NCBI GenBank assembly: GCA_949752735.1
Contig: OX457036.1
Span: 17,222,933 to 17,286,932, forward strand
From: Lumbricus terrestris
Taxonomy: Eukaryota > Annelida > Clitellata > Crassiclitellata > Lumbricidae
Direction of reading: 5' to 3'
DNA: 64,000 nt
A program made the position numbers and the translations under genes. The notes below the pieces were generated by a model. It ran no database searches. It worked only from the letters and a program-made list of their open reading frames with translations, and was not told the DNA's origin. Positions 39,701-51,171 of this stretch are shown piece after piece (position 1 is the stretch's first letter; the number at the start of each line of letters is the position of its first letter).

Positions 39701-42700
39701 TGTTGTGTATTTTAAGACATTATACCTAAATAATGGGTAAATTCGGAAATTTTAGGAAAAATTATTCAAGTTTGCAGCAGTATCAATAATAAATGATAAG
39801 AATTCTAATTGAAAAAGTGAATGAATTAATGGATTAATTAATTCTCATACATGATACCAGTTGAGTGAATGAGCAAGTGAACTAATTAACTAATTAATTA
39901 TTTAATAAGAAAATGAATTTATCACATACATGTACACTGAAAGCGTGAACAAATGCATACAGTGTAAGGCAATTTAAAACCTCAACTAATGCTACAAAGT
40001 TTGTTCAAACCAATGGCCGTTTTCTTATTACAGAAAATCGTTATAATCAAGCTCCACTCACCAATTCATTAAAAAATTAGCAGGGTCAAGGCCATATGGC
40101 TGCTACATAAGAAATCCGAGAACATTTTACATTTATTTTAAGTTGGAATTTCCACTTGGTCATAATTAAAAGAGGTGGACCTATGAAAAAGTCGGCTCAT
40201 AAAGTTGCAACAGAACAACTGCGACTATAATCTGATACAATTACCCGTAATAACACATTTACAACAATAGAAAGGATAACGAAGCTAAGAGCAGAAAATA
40301 AGGAAATCACCTTTGATGCTCAGAGCGAGAAAATTATGACATTTAATACTGATTAAAACCTGTGTCTGGAATGATCTCCATAAACTTTGCTTCCAGCTTA
40401 ACCGAACTGGGAAGGTCTGCTGGTCTGTTGACCTTTGTTGGCGTTTGATCGCCATTCTCCCTTTCCGTTACAAAGCCCTTCGTCCTTGGTTTCACCTTCA
40501 AGAAGATGTCAGGGCTTGGTCTGCCACCGTCTATTGATTGTAAGTTGCTCCAAGCTTCTCCACCTATCCCAAGATTCAATCCTGTGTCACTTCCTCCTCC
40601 AACTCCTGTTCAACGAGCACAGAAGCAACCTGGTCAGAGTTAATCCACAAATCTTGAGCAGCCATATTTATTTAATTATTTAAAGTACTTTACTTCCATA
40701 AAGTCAGTAAATGTAAATAAAAAACCAACTCATAGGAAACAGATAGAAAACCAATTAAATGGAAAACAAACACACACACAGAAGCATTAAGAGAAAATGT
40801 ACAGCACAGAGAAGTCAGGTCACTAGCACATTCATGGATAGATCCTTGAATTTATTATGAATTAAATGAGAACTTGCTATCCTATTATTACTATTAATTA
40901 GCAACTTCTACAGTGCAAGTGTCGATATCCAATGAGTATTTCCACCTGAACACTAGCAAATGGACAACAGCACCAAAACAAATGAGTGAATTTGAGTTAG
41001 CATGCAAAAGGAGCAAAAAGCAAGTAAGTAAGAAGTTCAATGAGCAATTCACTACCTTGTTGACGAACTTGATTTGATCCACCGAATCCGTATTGGTTTC
41101 TGTCACTTGACTGGTTGAAGAAGAATGCACCAAAGTAGTCAAACTCCTGTGGATCTGGCTCAATGGCCAAGGTCTCTGGCACTGCTCAATCAATCAATCA
41201 ATCAATCAATCAGTCAATCAACCAACCAATGCTTGAGCACAATACATTACCAAACACATCACTCAGCATTTTTTTCTAGGATATGTTCAAACTGAAATCT
41301 GGTCTACACCAATGTAATCAATTACATCTAATCATTACCACAGTTTCCCTCTGTTCGGGATTGTGTCATTAAAATTGTGTACCGGTGATACCGTTTAAAG
41401 ATGAACTGGGTACTCAGAAGCATGGTTAAAAAGGGTAGTGCACATAATTATTAAGCACCTATTGTAATTATTGTAAATTTATATAGCACCTCTTCAAGAG
41501 AAACTCCTCAGAGGCGCTCACCTATGGTGAAATGCTCTTCTAAGAGGTGCTAAAAATGTGCAATAACTTTGGTTCAAATAAGGCAGATGTGTGTGAGTGC
41601 TAGAAATCAAACTTAGAAAAGAAATCAAGACAACTGACTAACAGACAACTGGAAATGAGACAAATCAGAATGAAGTAAAAGAAATGCAAATCTGGAACTG
41701 AGGTTGAAAGTTGATCGAGCAGTGATTATGTTGCACTGCTGCCATTATTGCATGCTCGAAAACATAGAGTTATCAAGTCATTCGATACCATTCTGGAAGT
41801 GTGTAATTATAAAAATTTCCTTAATAGCCTCAAAAAGGGTAAGAACATTCCTACAACCAGGGCTTTCTTAGCGTGCAGTTGTACACAAAATGTGCAGCTC
41901 TAAATGGATTTGTGCAGTCGTAAAAGCACTTCTGTGCAGTTAAATAGTATTTCGTAAAAAAAGGGTGAAAGAATAAGATTGAGAGTTGTTCACAATGGAG
42001 AACGGGAAGATCTGGGACCATAGTTGTAAAAAACGTTTTTTTCCGTTTTTTATTCTCTCCCAAAAAGGTCGTTTTTTTCGTTTTTTATTTTTCCCCTCTT
42101 TTTTTATCGTTTTTTATTTTTTCTTTAGGCCTAATTTTATTTATTCATTTACTTTCTGTTGTTATTTTCCTTAATTTTTATTTTTTCTGATGTTTCTTAT
42201 GTTTTCCGCCAACTCTCAAGGATTCAGCTAACTAAAGTCTTTATTTCATCGTTTAGCATCATCATTTAAGAGATAGCCTGCGTGTAGTAGGATCCTAATC
42301 AATGCTTTCAAGGTTAAAATTCGGTATTAGATGTAGCAAAGTCAAATTATTTACCGTTTCCGTTTTTTATCGGTTTTTTTCGGGGTTTTTTTTCGAAAAA
42401 AACCACGTTTTTTTCCGTTTTTTTTTCGTTTCCATCGTTTTTTACATCTATGTCTGGGACTGTAATCCCAGATGCTGGAACAGTCTTCTACCGGACATTA
42501 GATTGGCCGCCTGAGTGGACTCTTTTAAATCAATGCTTAAAATTTATGTTTGCTAAGGCTTATTCCGCAGTTAGCTGTTTGTGAGGTCACTGAGGTGCCC
42601 TTGCAGCGGCATGGCCACGTTAGGGCGCCATATAAATAGTCATTATTATTATTATTATTATTATTATAGCATTATATTATTATTATTATTACTATTACTA

Positions 42701-45700
42701 TAACTATTATTATTATTAAAAGAGAAAGAAGGGATTGTGCAGTTCTAAAAATTATTTTAAAAAGTCCTGCCTATGCTTACTGCTGTTTAGACAGTGACAA
42801 CAAACCATACCAACAGTTGAATTCATCTGCGGCGTGTCACTGTTTCCGACATCTGAAGTAACGTCACTCGTCTGAGGTTGAGGCGTAGTACTGCTGCTGA
42901 CCACTTGTGAGGTGGTCGCGCTAGAAACCATAGACGTAGATGTAGTAGATTGCGCATTTGTTTTCAGTGTAGTCAATGCAGTGACTAGGGGCGACACAGA
43001 TGTAGGTTGAACACTTGTCTTCAGAGTAGTCGGTGTAGTCGTTAATTGTGATACTGAGGACAACACAGATGTAGGTTGGACACTTGTCTTCACAGTGGTC
43101 GGTGTAGTCGTTAATTGTGTCACTGAGGAAAACACAGATGTAGGTTGAACACTTGTCTTCAGAGTGCTCGCCGTAGTAGCATGTAGTGTCACTGAGGATG
43201 ATGATGACATAGACGTGCGTTGAACACTTGTTCTGACTGTAGTCGGTGTCATGGCGTAGTGCGTCACCGGTGTCGACAGGCAGTACGTCCGACGGAAGTG
43301 GTCGCAGCAGTAGTCCATGCTCGGATAGAGTCCGTAGCGCGTCGACTCCGGAAAGATGAAGAAGCAGCGTCTGGAATCTTCCGTGCTGTTCAGTTTGTTC
43401 CAGTCGATCCCGATGCAGTTGCGGGTCTCCAGGCACTCCTGCTTACAGGCGGACAGCGAGGTCAGAGGGCGCAAAACCCCCAGAAACATGTGGCTGTTGT
43501 TGTATAGACGGAAGAGCTCAGGGCAGCCTGCAAGAGACATGAGCATTTATAATTATTATTATGAAGTAATTAGGCATATATCTATTACAAGTTGTTATTT
43601 GGTCATTATTTTATATCTATTCTTTACAGTATGGGGTTAATGTCGCGACGGGGGGCTGGCATGGGGTTTTTTGTCCTGTAACCCTGTCCTGATAGAAATC
43701 ATTCACTCACAGTAATATAAATGTTATGCATTTTGAATCATTTCAAATTCATTTCAGAGGCTAGATTCAGTCATGAGGCTCAGCTATTTACAAGACTGCA
43801 TTGATCCTCTGGGCTGCAGCCTGGAGAGCAGCATATCAGCCACTACGTAATTGCAGAATTTGCAGTGAATTATTGGGTGCATTTGGCCTAAGTGGCTACA
43901 AATCAGGAAATACAACACACTGAACACAGCATTTGTAGGTTGACATCTTCAAGTTATTTCCTCTTCAACAATTGAATTAATTCAAACATCACTAGGCAGC
44001 TTGTAAGCGTTTTCTAAGATTCTACATATTAACCAGATAATGTATGCATACATTCATGCATACATACACACAGAAGAAGCTTTAGTACGGTATATGGCTC
44101 AGAACTCCATTCCTAAACTTAACTTATTTATCAGCTAATTAGCTAAGAAACTGTAATACGAAGATGACAACAACATTATTGCAAGGTTTTTTTTACAGTT
44201 GTGAACAAATTTAACTATACCTCCACTGAAAGTTGGCACGCCGCTGGCAGGTCTCAGCTGTTTGGCAAATTTGCGATAGTTCCTCATATATTTAACTTTA
44301 GGTGGAAGAGTTGAGATAAGATTTCTTCTGTCGTCCACAGGTCTGATCCTTTTGCGGCCCAGCTTCTGGGAAGAATTCTGTCCAGATGTCGGGAGTACCT
44401 CCGGCTGTTCTGCTGCTTGGGTGACCTCTCTAGAACTCGGCATTTGGAGATGCTCCAGGGAATATGGTCCAACAAATGGCTCTGGTGGTCCTGATACCTC
44501 TTGGTCATGGTCTGGTGAATACCTTTCCTGAATCTCCTGGCAGTGGCAAGGCTCAAAAGGCTAGAAACATGGAACAGAGTTCAACAGACACAGGCATCAG
44601 AAAAGGCTGTAATCAGAGGAAACAATGCACAATAGGAGTAAATAATATTGTCTCTGTGCATACAAAGGCTAAAAGTAAGCAGCAAGCGAAGGAATGAAAC
44701 AAATACGTTTGATGAATATGGAACTCCTTAGATCCACTTCTGTCCAATACAAATTCAACATGGAATACGGTGTTAAGCTTAACACCGTGAAGAAGCAGCC
44801 ATAAGTCGAGCCCCGTTATCCTTATACATCACTACACAATTTTAATTGCTCACTTATGTAATATCGTCTCTTCAAGCAAACTCACCAGAGGTGCTTCAAA
44901 CCCAACTCAACAGGACCATGATGATATAGAATGGTTTTCTTTCTGTTTGGTCTTGCCAAATAGAAAGAAGCTAAGACCAAATAGAAATAAGCTAAGACCA
45001 GACAGAAAGAAACTAAGACCAAACAGAAAGAAGCTAAGACCAAACAGAAAGTTAAGCTAAGACCAAACAGAAAGAAGCTAAGACCAAACAGAAAGCTAAG
45101 CTAAGACCAAACAGAAAGAAGCTCATGTCGCAGATTGGACTAAACTGTAATAGTAACCTTATTAGATTATGCTACTAACTTACAATTTAGAAACTTTAGT
45201 TGTACTGATTTTTCTCTCATGTAGTGTCAATTGTATTTCTAGGCCTAGAATTCTTTTGCTATGCTGCCATAGGTCTGCAAACCAATAGCATCATCATGCC
45301 AATCAACATTTAGTGTTATTCATGTAGTGAATGATTTTCTCAGACATACCTGGTCGCCTGTGTGACACATGAAGGTTCCGCCATGGCATTGCATTCGGGC
45401 AGCATTTGCAGCAAAACCAGGAACCTTGGGTTCGTCCTGCTGGGCCTTTGGATCAGCGCTGGTCAGCTGTCCATCCCCTAGACAAGTGTAGAATTCACGA
45501 GGGGCTTCCTCTGTCCAGAAATACTTTCCGGGGCTACATTCTGTTAAAATGACAAGGTAATCCAAGTTAAGGATTTGAAGCCAGGTGGTAAGCATGCTCA
45601 CCAATGCTTTCCGAGTCACATTTTAAATACTTCATTTTTATCATCCATATGTGTCATACTAATAATAATAATAATATAAATACAAAATTATAATAGCAAC

Positions 45701-46841
45701 AACAACAACAACAATAATAATAATAATAATTTAATAATAATGTTACCAACGTGGGAGTGCCATCTGCTTCTCATCCACATTGCCATGAGATGCCTTCTGT
45801 CGGATAACAGTAATATTAATAATTATAAAAATAAAAATAATAATAATAAAATAATAATAATAATAATAATAACAATAATTAATAATAATAATAATAATAA
45901 ATGAACACTAAAACTTATATTCCTATTATCGTAAATAATAGCAATAATAATAATAATATTCTTTACTAATTCAACTGACAAGAACTCAATAAGATTACAT
46001 TATTCATTCATTCATTCATTCATTCATTCATTCATTCAATCATTCATTCAAGTATATATACAGCAACTCTTTAAAAAAACTACTCAGAGACGTTATCGAC
46101 TCCAGCATGGCCATAAAGAACAGTTTTCATGTGCTTATACATGTAGAATGGGTCAGAGATTGACCAAGGGAGCAGACACAGCTCAATATGGAGGTTATTC
46201 CACACTGCCAGGCCAACCACAGAAAAAGCATGGTTTTGTATGACATACAATAGTATATATATATATGGATATATGTAATATCTGATGAACACACACATGT
46301 CATATATATTTATTTATATAAATATATATATATATTATACACATATTATTACTATGTATACATGTATATATACTATTGCACCTCATGCAAAGCTGCTTTT
46401 TATATATCTGTATATCTGTATCTGATGAACACGTACATTATATAATTATACTATTTATATATTTATACAAATATATATATATATATATTACTCCTATGTA
46501 TGTATATAAGCTTAACAAGAGTTGAATTCAACTTTATGGCAGTCTGTAGGCCTAATGCATCCATCTGTCCAGCTGCCCATTTGACCAAGCCACATATGGA
46601 ATGGAAGGCTAAGGGGCCAGCAGGCATCGAACGTACCTGCTTCCTTGTGGTCTTTGTGCCAGCAGCCAGCATACTACTATTCAACCATCTCCCTGAACCA
46701 AACTATATTTGCCTACTTACCCGCTATTACAACGTCCTCAAGATGATGAAATCTCCGTTGATTTCCAGCAACAAGAACAAGAAATATTACTCCAAAGAAG
46801 ACGATGCATTTAATCAAGGACGCCATGAAACAGAGTTGCAT
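33493..46841 (-). CDS. Secreted multidomain protein: Cys-rich, PAN, mucin-like, PAN, Ly6/uPAR, LamG (13 coding exons)
   Basis: Proposed minus-strand exons in order: 46721-46841, 45350-45540, 44221-44560, 42811-43527, 41056-41181, 40360-40605, 39080-39319, 38393-38527, 37430-37570, 36412-36702, 35209-35490, 33986-34062, 33493-33570. All are GT-AG, phases agree, and the total is 2985 nt (994 aa plus TAA). The protein begins with a signal peptide (CIVFFGVIFLVLVAG, residues 13-27) and has no later membrane span that I can see, so it is probably secreted. Residues 41-120 are Cys-rich; 218-300 PAN/apple; 301-456 Ser/Thr-rich with 23-residue repeats; 457-580 linker; 581-660 second PAN/apple; 661-752 Ly6/uPAR; 753-994 laminin-G/concanavalin-like. 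I do not recognise a named orthologue. Likely an extracellular matrix, mucosal or adhesion protein, but its ligand is unknown. Exons 4-11 are all phase 1-1. The weakest splice site is the exon 11 donor. Confidence 0.82.
34499..34760. mobile_element. hAT-like MITE with 8-bp duplication
   Basis: Ends cagtggcgtatacag and ctggctacgccactg; atgccatt flanks both sides (34491-34498, 34761-34768). It is 262 bp, in intron 11 of the minus-strand gene. Confidence 0.9.
36960..37165 (-). repeat. Dispersed retroposon fragment (gcgctatataaat family)
   Basis: The plus strand reads atttatatagcgcctcctca ... ctcagaagcgctcccggccc ... ccatggctaaata. The same words occur at 30070, 30385, 35620, 38040 (plus orientation), 41480, 46070 and 56210. 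It lies in an intron. Confidence 0.65.
37430..38527 (-). CDS. Exons 8-9: Ly6/uPAR (three-finger) domain
   Basis: Exons 38393-38527 and 37430-37570 (both phase 1-1) encode LKCWTTEATR, VECQGVCYVK, then ERGCYGNG, LGCFVDG and TITCLCDTNRCNG. Eight Cys with the closing CxCxxxxCN is the Ly6/uPAR signature. In this family such domains are found in receptors and secreted modulators; here it is one module of a larger protein, with no sign of a GPI anchor after it. Confidence 0.82.
38840..39007 (+). repeat. CAT then CAC trinucleotide microsatellite
   Basis: About 60 bp of CAT/TCA repeats followed by more than 100 bp of nearly pure CAC. In the sense RNA of the minus-strand gene this is a GGT run starting about 75 nt after the exon 7 donor. 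Confidence 0.95.
39080..39319 (-). CDS. Exon 7: second PAN/apple domain
   Basis: Residues about 581-660: GCPFTYRRFVDRS, then TPEQCKTWCLMRSYCLAVDF and STCYFLRE, ending KIACP. The Cys pattern (C ... CxxxCxxxxxC ... C ... C) is that of PAN domains. Phase 1-1, so it could be an exon-shuffled unit. Confidence 0.85.
42019..42452. mobile_element. hAT-like MITE (catagttgtaaaaaacg family)
   Basis: Ends catagttgtaaaaaacg and cgttttttacatctatg; tctgggac flanks both sides (42011-42018, 42453-42460). The interior is T-rich (cgttttttat repeats). A second copy is at 51172-51607. It lies in intron 4 of the minus-strand gene. Confidence 0.88.
42811..43527 (-). CDS. Exon 4: PAN/apple domain plus mucin-like repeats
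   Basis: Residues 218-300 start GCPELF and have ACKQECLETRNCIGIDWNK, RRCFFIF and a CC pair before YC, fitting a PAN/apple fold. Then come about 155 Ser/Thr/Pro-rich residues with four imperfect repeats of about 23 residues (core KTSVQPTSV, SSV, QLTTTPTT), a likely O-glycosylated stalk. The whole module sits on one 717-nt phase 1-1 exon. Confidence 0.82.
44766..44787. repeat. 22-bp perfect palindrome
   Basis: acggtgttaagcttaacacc followed by gt, with no spacer. It lies in intron 2 of the minus-strand gene. Confidence 0.9.
44940..45122 (+). repeat. About 21-bp tandem repeat
   Basis: Eight or nine copies of aagctaagaccaaacagaaag with small indels, in intron 2 of the minus-strand gene. Confidence 0.85.
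45350..45540 (-). CDS. Exon 2: Cys-rich segment
   Basis: Residues 41-104 contain ECSPGKYFW, FYTCLGDG, MQCHGGTFMC and a further C-x-C in exon 3. The spacing C ... FYxC ... C ... GTF resembles chitin-binding peritrophin-A modules only loosely; the assignment is tentative. Phases 1 to 0. Confidence 0.7.
45655..45975 (+). repeat. ATA/AAT microsatellite cluster with retroposon scrap
   Basis: Long AAT/ATA runs surround a 60-bp piece (45750-45810) related on the minus strand to 10192-10260. Confidence 0.75.
46721..46841 (-). CDS. Exon 1: start codon and signal peptide
   Basis: ATG at 46841-46839 (minus) opens MQLCFMASLIKCIVFFGVIF, followed by LVLVAG, a textbook signal peptide with cleavage expected near residue 27. 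A second in-frame ATG is at codon 6. The donor is gtaagt, phase 1, matching the phase-1 acceptor of exon 2. Confidence 0.82.
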
Positions 46842-48019
46842 CTTAATTCCATCAAATTTCACGTTTGCATGAGATCGACTAACTTATACTCGGTTACTGG
46901 GAAAAAATTTCGGAGGTGAACGAAAAAAATTTCCTGCCGTGGTTGTTGCATACCGAATGACCGTCGTTCATTTTACTACCTCAGTTTTACGACTTTGTGC
47001 CCCGAACACTTGGCGGACTGATTGATTGACTTGTCTATTGTCTGACAGTTTAATTGCGGAATTCATAATTACGACTTAACAGTACTCTTTAATTAAGTGT
47101 CGTAAAATCTCGAACCATGGTGATGAACATATTATACAGGTAGCAGGTAGGTCTATGCTTTCACGGGAATAATGAGCCGGTGTCACCTCTGAAAGCTATC
47201 CGGAGGGGGGGATGAATTAATCTATCCCTCCGGATGGAATTAACCGGTCTAGACTATCTGGGGGATGAACCAGTCTATCCCATTTTATGCATAATAATGT
47301 TTTAAGTGTCCTAAGCAATGTGCAGAGAAAGGCAACTCGAATTTATTTAGTGACTCCAGGCCCGCCGAGAGGGGGGGGCAGGGGGGCAAATGCCCAGGGG
47401 CCCGGCGACTTTTAGGGGCCCGGAGGGGGCCCGGGCTAGTGATTATGATATGCTTCATATGTTGATTACGGGCGGCGGGCCCAACCTTTAATCACTTATA
47501 TTACTTAGCCTATCGTTTGTCATTTATGTTGTTTTAAATAGAGCATAATAGGCTATTACTCACTGTTACACTACTACAGCTGTTTAAGTTTCAAACTGTC
47601 CATCACCCTATACCTATTCTTAGCTGTCCATTACCTTAGTTATCAGTGTTTTGCCAAAGAAACCGCTCACTTCCGTCTATGAACGCTCTTTTGCTAAATT
47701 ATGCGTTGTCAGATTTCAATCGCATGTGAACAAATCTAAAATTTAACCTTTTCGCTACCGGAGGTAAAAAATTCCTGTGACCGGAGAAATATTGGAAAAT
47801 TCAACTTTTATCTTTTTTGACGGTAGTGATTATAATGAGCTGTTCGTATGCTGCATTTTTACTGATGATCATAAAGGTTATGTAAAAACAAAAGTTAGTC
47901 GTATTTTTCATTTATATAGCGCCTCTTCAAAGACAACTATTCAACTCAAAATAATAGAACCATAATTATGACGTTATGGCAATAGTTCAAGTTTGCATTA
48001 CGTGTCCACAATTCAGATG

Positions 48020-48690
48020 GCTAAATGTAAGCTTTGTCAGGGTCGTCAAATGTAAGCTTTGCCAGGGGCGCCAAATGCATGCTTTGCCTGGGGCGCCAAA
48101 TCATGGTTTGCCTGGGGCGCCAAATCATGCTTTGCCTGGGGCGCCAAATGTATGCTTTGCCAGGGGCGCCAAATGTATGCTTTGCCATGGGCGCAAAATG
48201 TATGCTTTGCCAGGGGCGCCAAACGTATGCTTTGACAGGGACGCTAAATGTAGGCTTTGCCAGGGGCGCCAAATGCATGCTTTGCCAGGGGCGCCAAATC
48301 ATGCTTTTGCTGGGGCGCCAAATGTATGCTTTGCCAGGGGCGCCAAATGCATGCTTTGCCTGGGGCGCCAAAGCATGCTTTGTCTGGGGCGCCAAATGTA
48401 TGCTTTGCCAGGGGCGCCAAATGCATGCTTTGCCTGGGGCGCCAAATCATGCTTTGCCTGGGGCGCCAAATGTATGCTTTGCCAGGGGCGCCAAATGTAG
48501 GCTTTGCCAGGGGCCCCAAATGCATGCTTTGCCTGGGGCGCCAAATCATGCTTTGGCTGGGGCGCCAAATGTATGCTTTGCCAGGGGCGCCAAATGTATG
48601 CTTTGCCAGGGGCGCCAAATGTATGCTTTGCCAGGGGCGCCAAATGTAATCATTGCCAGGGGCGCCAAATGTAAGCTTTGCCATATGTGC
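48020..48690 (+). repeat. 24-25-bp minisatellite, about 26 copies
   Basis: The unit is caaatgtatgctttgccagg plus ggcgc, with a 24-bp variant lacking one base. Because 25 is not a multiple of 3, the array reads through all frames with a 25-residue period, producing several long but meaningless ORFs on both strands. Confidence 0.95.
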
Positions 48691-48770
48691 TAAGGCTGGC
48701 CCTGCTTCTATAGGGGCTTTCCGAGGCATGCCACTCACAATTAAACAGCTTAAACATACAGCGTAGTACC

Positions 48771-48828
48771 GCCGGATATATCCGGCACTGAGGGAATACG
48801 ATTTATTTCCTCCGCCGGATATATCCGG
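48771..48828. repeat. Paired 16-bp palindromes
   Basis: gccggatatatccggc occurs twice, about 42 bp apart, and each copy is a perfect palindrome. It lies within the hAT-like element and could be a protein-binding pair; function unknown. Confidence 0.85.
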
Positions 48829-50424
48829 CGTCCTAGGTATCGAATGGGTGATAAATTTCTCTCGCAATGATGCAATATTTTATAAACACAAATCTGGAGT
48901 ACAAAAACAAAAGAAAACGCTAATAAGTTTGAAAAGGCAAAAATTGATAAGCTTATACAGTAGCACACTATTTCAATTCAGAATCTCAAAAGAAGGCAAT
49001 CAGAGTCAGTAGGCTAATTAGGCCTTTAGCCTACTCCAGATCGGTTGATTCTAGTGAGTTAAACGTGCCTGCATGATGATCGTATATAACTGAATGGATT
49101 AAAAATGAAGTTTGTGGTGTTAATATCTTAGTTCTAAATAAAAAAAATCATAAATAAGAATCATGAAAATGCTGAAATTATGGAAACTGTAAAGAGTCAG
49201 TGTTTTGATGTTGGCACTCTGCCGCAAGAGCTCGCGTTTAGGCCTATATGCAAACGATTGAGACGATGTGCGATAATTATAGGCTGCTATTAAGCTTAGG
49301 CCTATAAAGAAACGGTCCTCCAAGACACCACAGTATAAATAATGATTATTTATACTGTGAAGACACTCCGACAATTTTCCAGGCGATGATGAAAGAGCAT
49401 TTCCGAAGAGCATTTTTTAGGTTCGCAGAAAAGATAGAAAACTACCAGGATATTACAAGGGATAGGCCTATTGTTGCAGTTAAATCCAGAAAAGTTGCTT
49501 GTTGATTACCATAATTTTTTTAATTATTTTAAAATTAAATTCTTAACATTAAGAACTGATTAAAATCATAAATGTGCGTATTAGCGTACATTCATATCCA
49601 GACTAATTGTTATTTTTATTTGTTTTTGTGTAAATTTGCTCAATAAATCTAAAGATAGTTTGGGGCCCGTGACTGCTCAGCCCAGGGGCCCGGAATTTCT
49701 GTCGGCGGGCCTGAGTGACTCTGAGTGTTTTTAAGTGTTTTAAAAGTTTTAAGTGCTCTAAAACCAAAGCAAAAAATTATCTAGTAGGAATAAACATACC
49801 TGTTAATTAGTGCCATTGTTCAAAAGAAAGCAGATGAAAATTAATTTGCAAAAAAATACATGTGGAAGTGACTTTTTCGACTTTTCTTCATTTAGGGGAT
49901 ACGATTAATACGGGGGATACTCTATTTCGTGACACCGGCTGTACTAGTCCATCACAGCAACATTCTAGCCAGAGTCCTATATATATAGTCTTTTGATGAA
50001 GGCTTAGGCCCCTACTCATCAATCACCATCAATTGACCATTCTAACATTCATATTCTTCTATGTTGACGGTTGCACTGTGCTTTGCCTTCCTCTTGATGA
50101 AATAATTACAGGATTTACAAAACGGACATCTAAGATTTTGATTACAGAACCTGCAGGTGCCTAGCACTGCAAAGTCTGCAAGCAGATCTCTGATCATTAT
50201 GTCGTGCCATATTCATGGTTGTTTTCACAGCTGTTTCGTATACGGGTACGCTATATATGTTTTCATGTTATGAATGGTGATTTCCTTTTTTCGAAGTTTA
50301 GGCCTATCATCATTGCATAATTATCATTAAATCTGCAGGCCTATGATGATGACCACACATAGCTTAACTCATTCATGTATGTATCTGTAAATTTACCCAG
50401 CCATACCAACAGGGCAACATTAAT

Positions 50425-50670
50425 CGTGGGGAGGGGTGAAGGAGGTTGGAAGAGGTCGAGGAAGAGGTGGAGCAGGAGGAGGCGGTGAAAGAAGAGGCGA
50501 AGTAGGAAGAGGAAGTGGTGGAGGAAGAGGATGTGGTGGAGGAGGAGAGGATGAGATCGAGGAATAGGTTGAGGAGGTGACGATGGAGGAACAGGTTGAG
50601 GAAAAGATGAAGGAGGAAGAGGTGGAAGAGGAGGAGGTGAAGGAAGACAGGAAGAGGAGATTACATTTTG
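50425..50670 (+). repeat. Purine-rich GGA tract
   Basis: About 245 bp almost free of C on the plus strand, made of GAGGA/GAAGA variants. It is followed by a TG run (50716-50757). Confidence 0.85.
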
Positions 50671-50710
50671 GAGAAAAATGTAAAACTTGTGTAGGCCTAT
50701 ATTATATACA

Positions 50711-50715
<5 letters not shown>

Positions 50716-50757
<42 letters not shown>

Positions 50758-50795
50758 CCGTGTGTTTGTGCGTGCACGTGTGTGTTGTGTGTAAC

Positions 50796-50830
<35 letters not shown>
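50716..50830 (+). repeat. TG and TA dinucleotide microsatellites
   Basis: TG repeat (about 20 units) then TA repeats at 50795-50830. Confidence 0.9.
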
Positions 50831-50831
<1 letters not shown>

Positions 50832-51171
50832 GTGTCGTAAAATCTCGAACCATGCATGGTGATGAACATATACAGGTAGGTTTATATATATGCATATATA
50901 TATATATATATAGATATATAATACAGAGGATCTAACAATTAAACGATAGTTATCTTATGGCATCTATAACTTTATTGGAAAAAAATTTCAATAGTTTTTC
51001 TTCATGTGACGGTGTAGGCCTACATGCATGACATGATAGTATCATAGTTTAACATGCGTATATATACATGCATTCATACATAATTATATACATTAACACA
51101 CTGACACACACACATGATCATAATTATAGATGTAATATGTAAGTATAATATAATCCTCTGTCTCCCTAATC

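Larger units (their letters stand above)
47357..49713. mobile_element. 2.36 kb hAT-like element carrying a minisatellite
   Basis: Ends caggcccgccga and tcggcgggcctg are inverted repeats; agtgactc flanks both sides (47349-47356, 49714-49721), the 8-bp duplication typical of hAT. Subterminal caggggcccgg-type sequence occurs at both ends. No transposase remains. The interior holds a 24-25-bp minisatellite (48020-48690) and two copies of a 16-bp palindrome near 48780 and 48820. Confidence 0.9.

Noticed and set aside
43220..43640. Plus-strand ORFs of about 95 codons
   Set aside because: Antisense to the PAN/mucin exon of the minus-strand gene.
47976..48867. Several ORFs of 114-219 codons on both strands (repeating ALPGAPN / WRPRQSM patterns)
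   Set aside because: All are readings of the 24-25-bp minisatellite; a 25-bp unit cycles through the three frames. No splice or family evidence.
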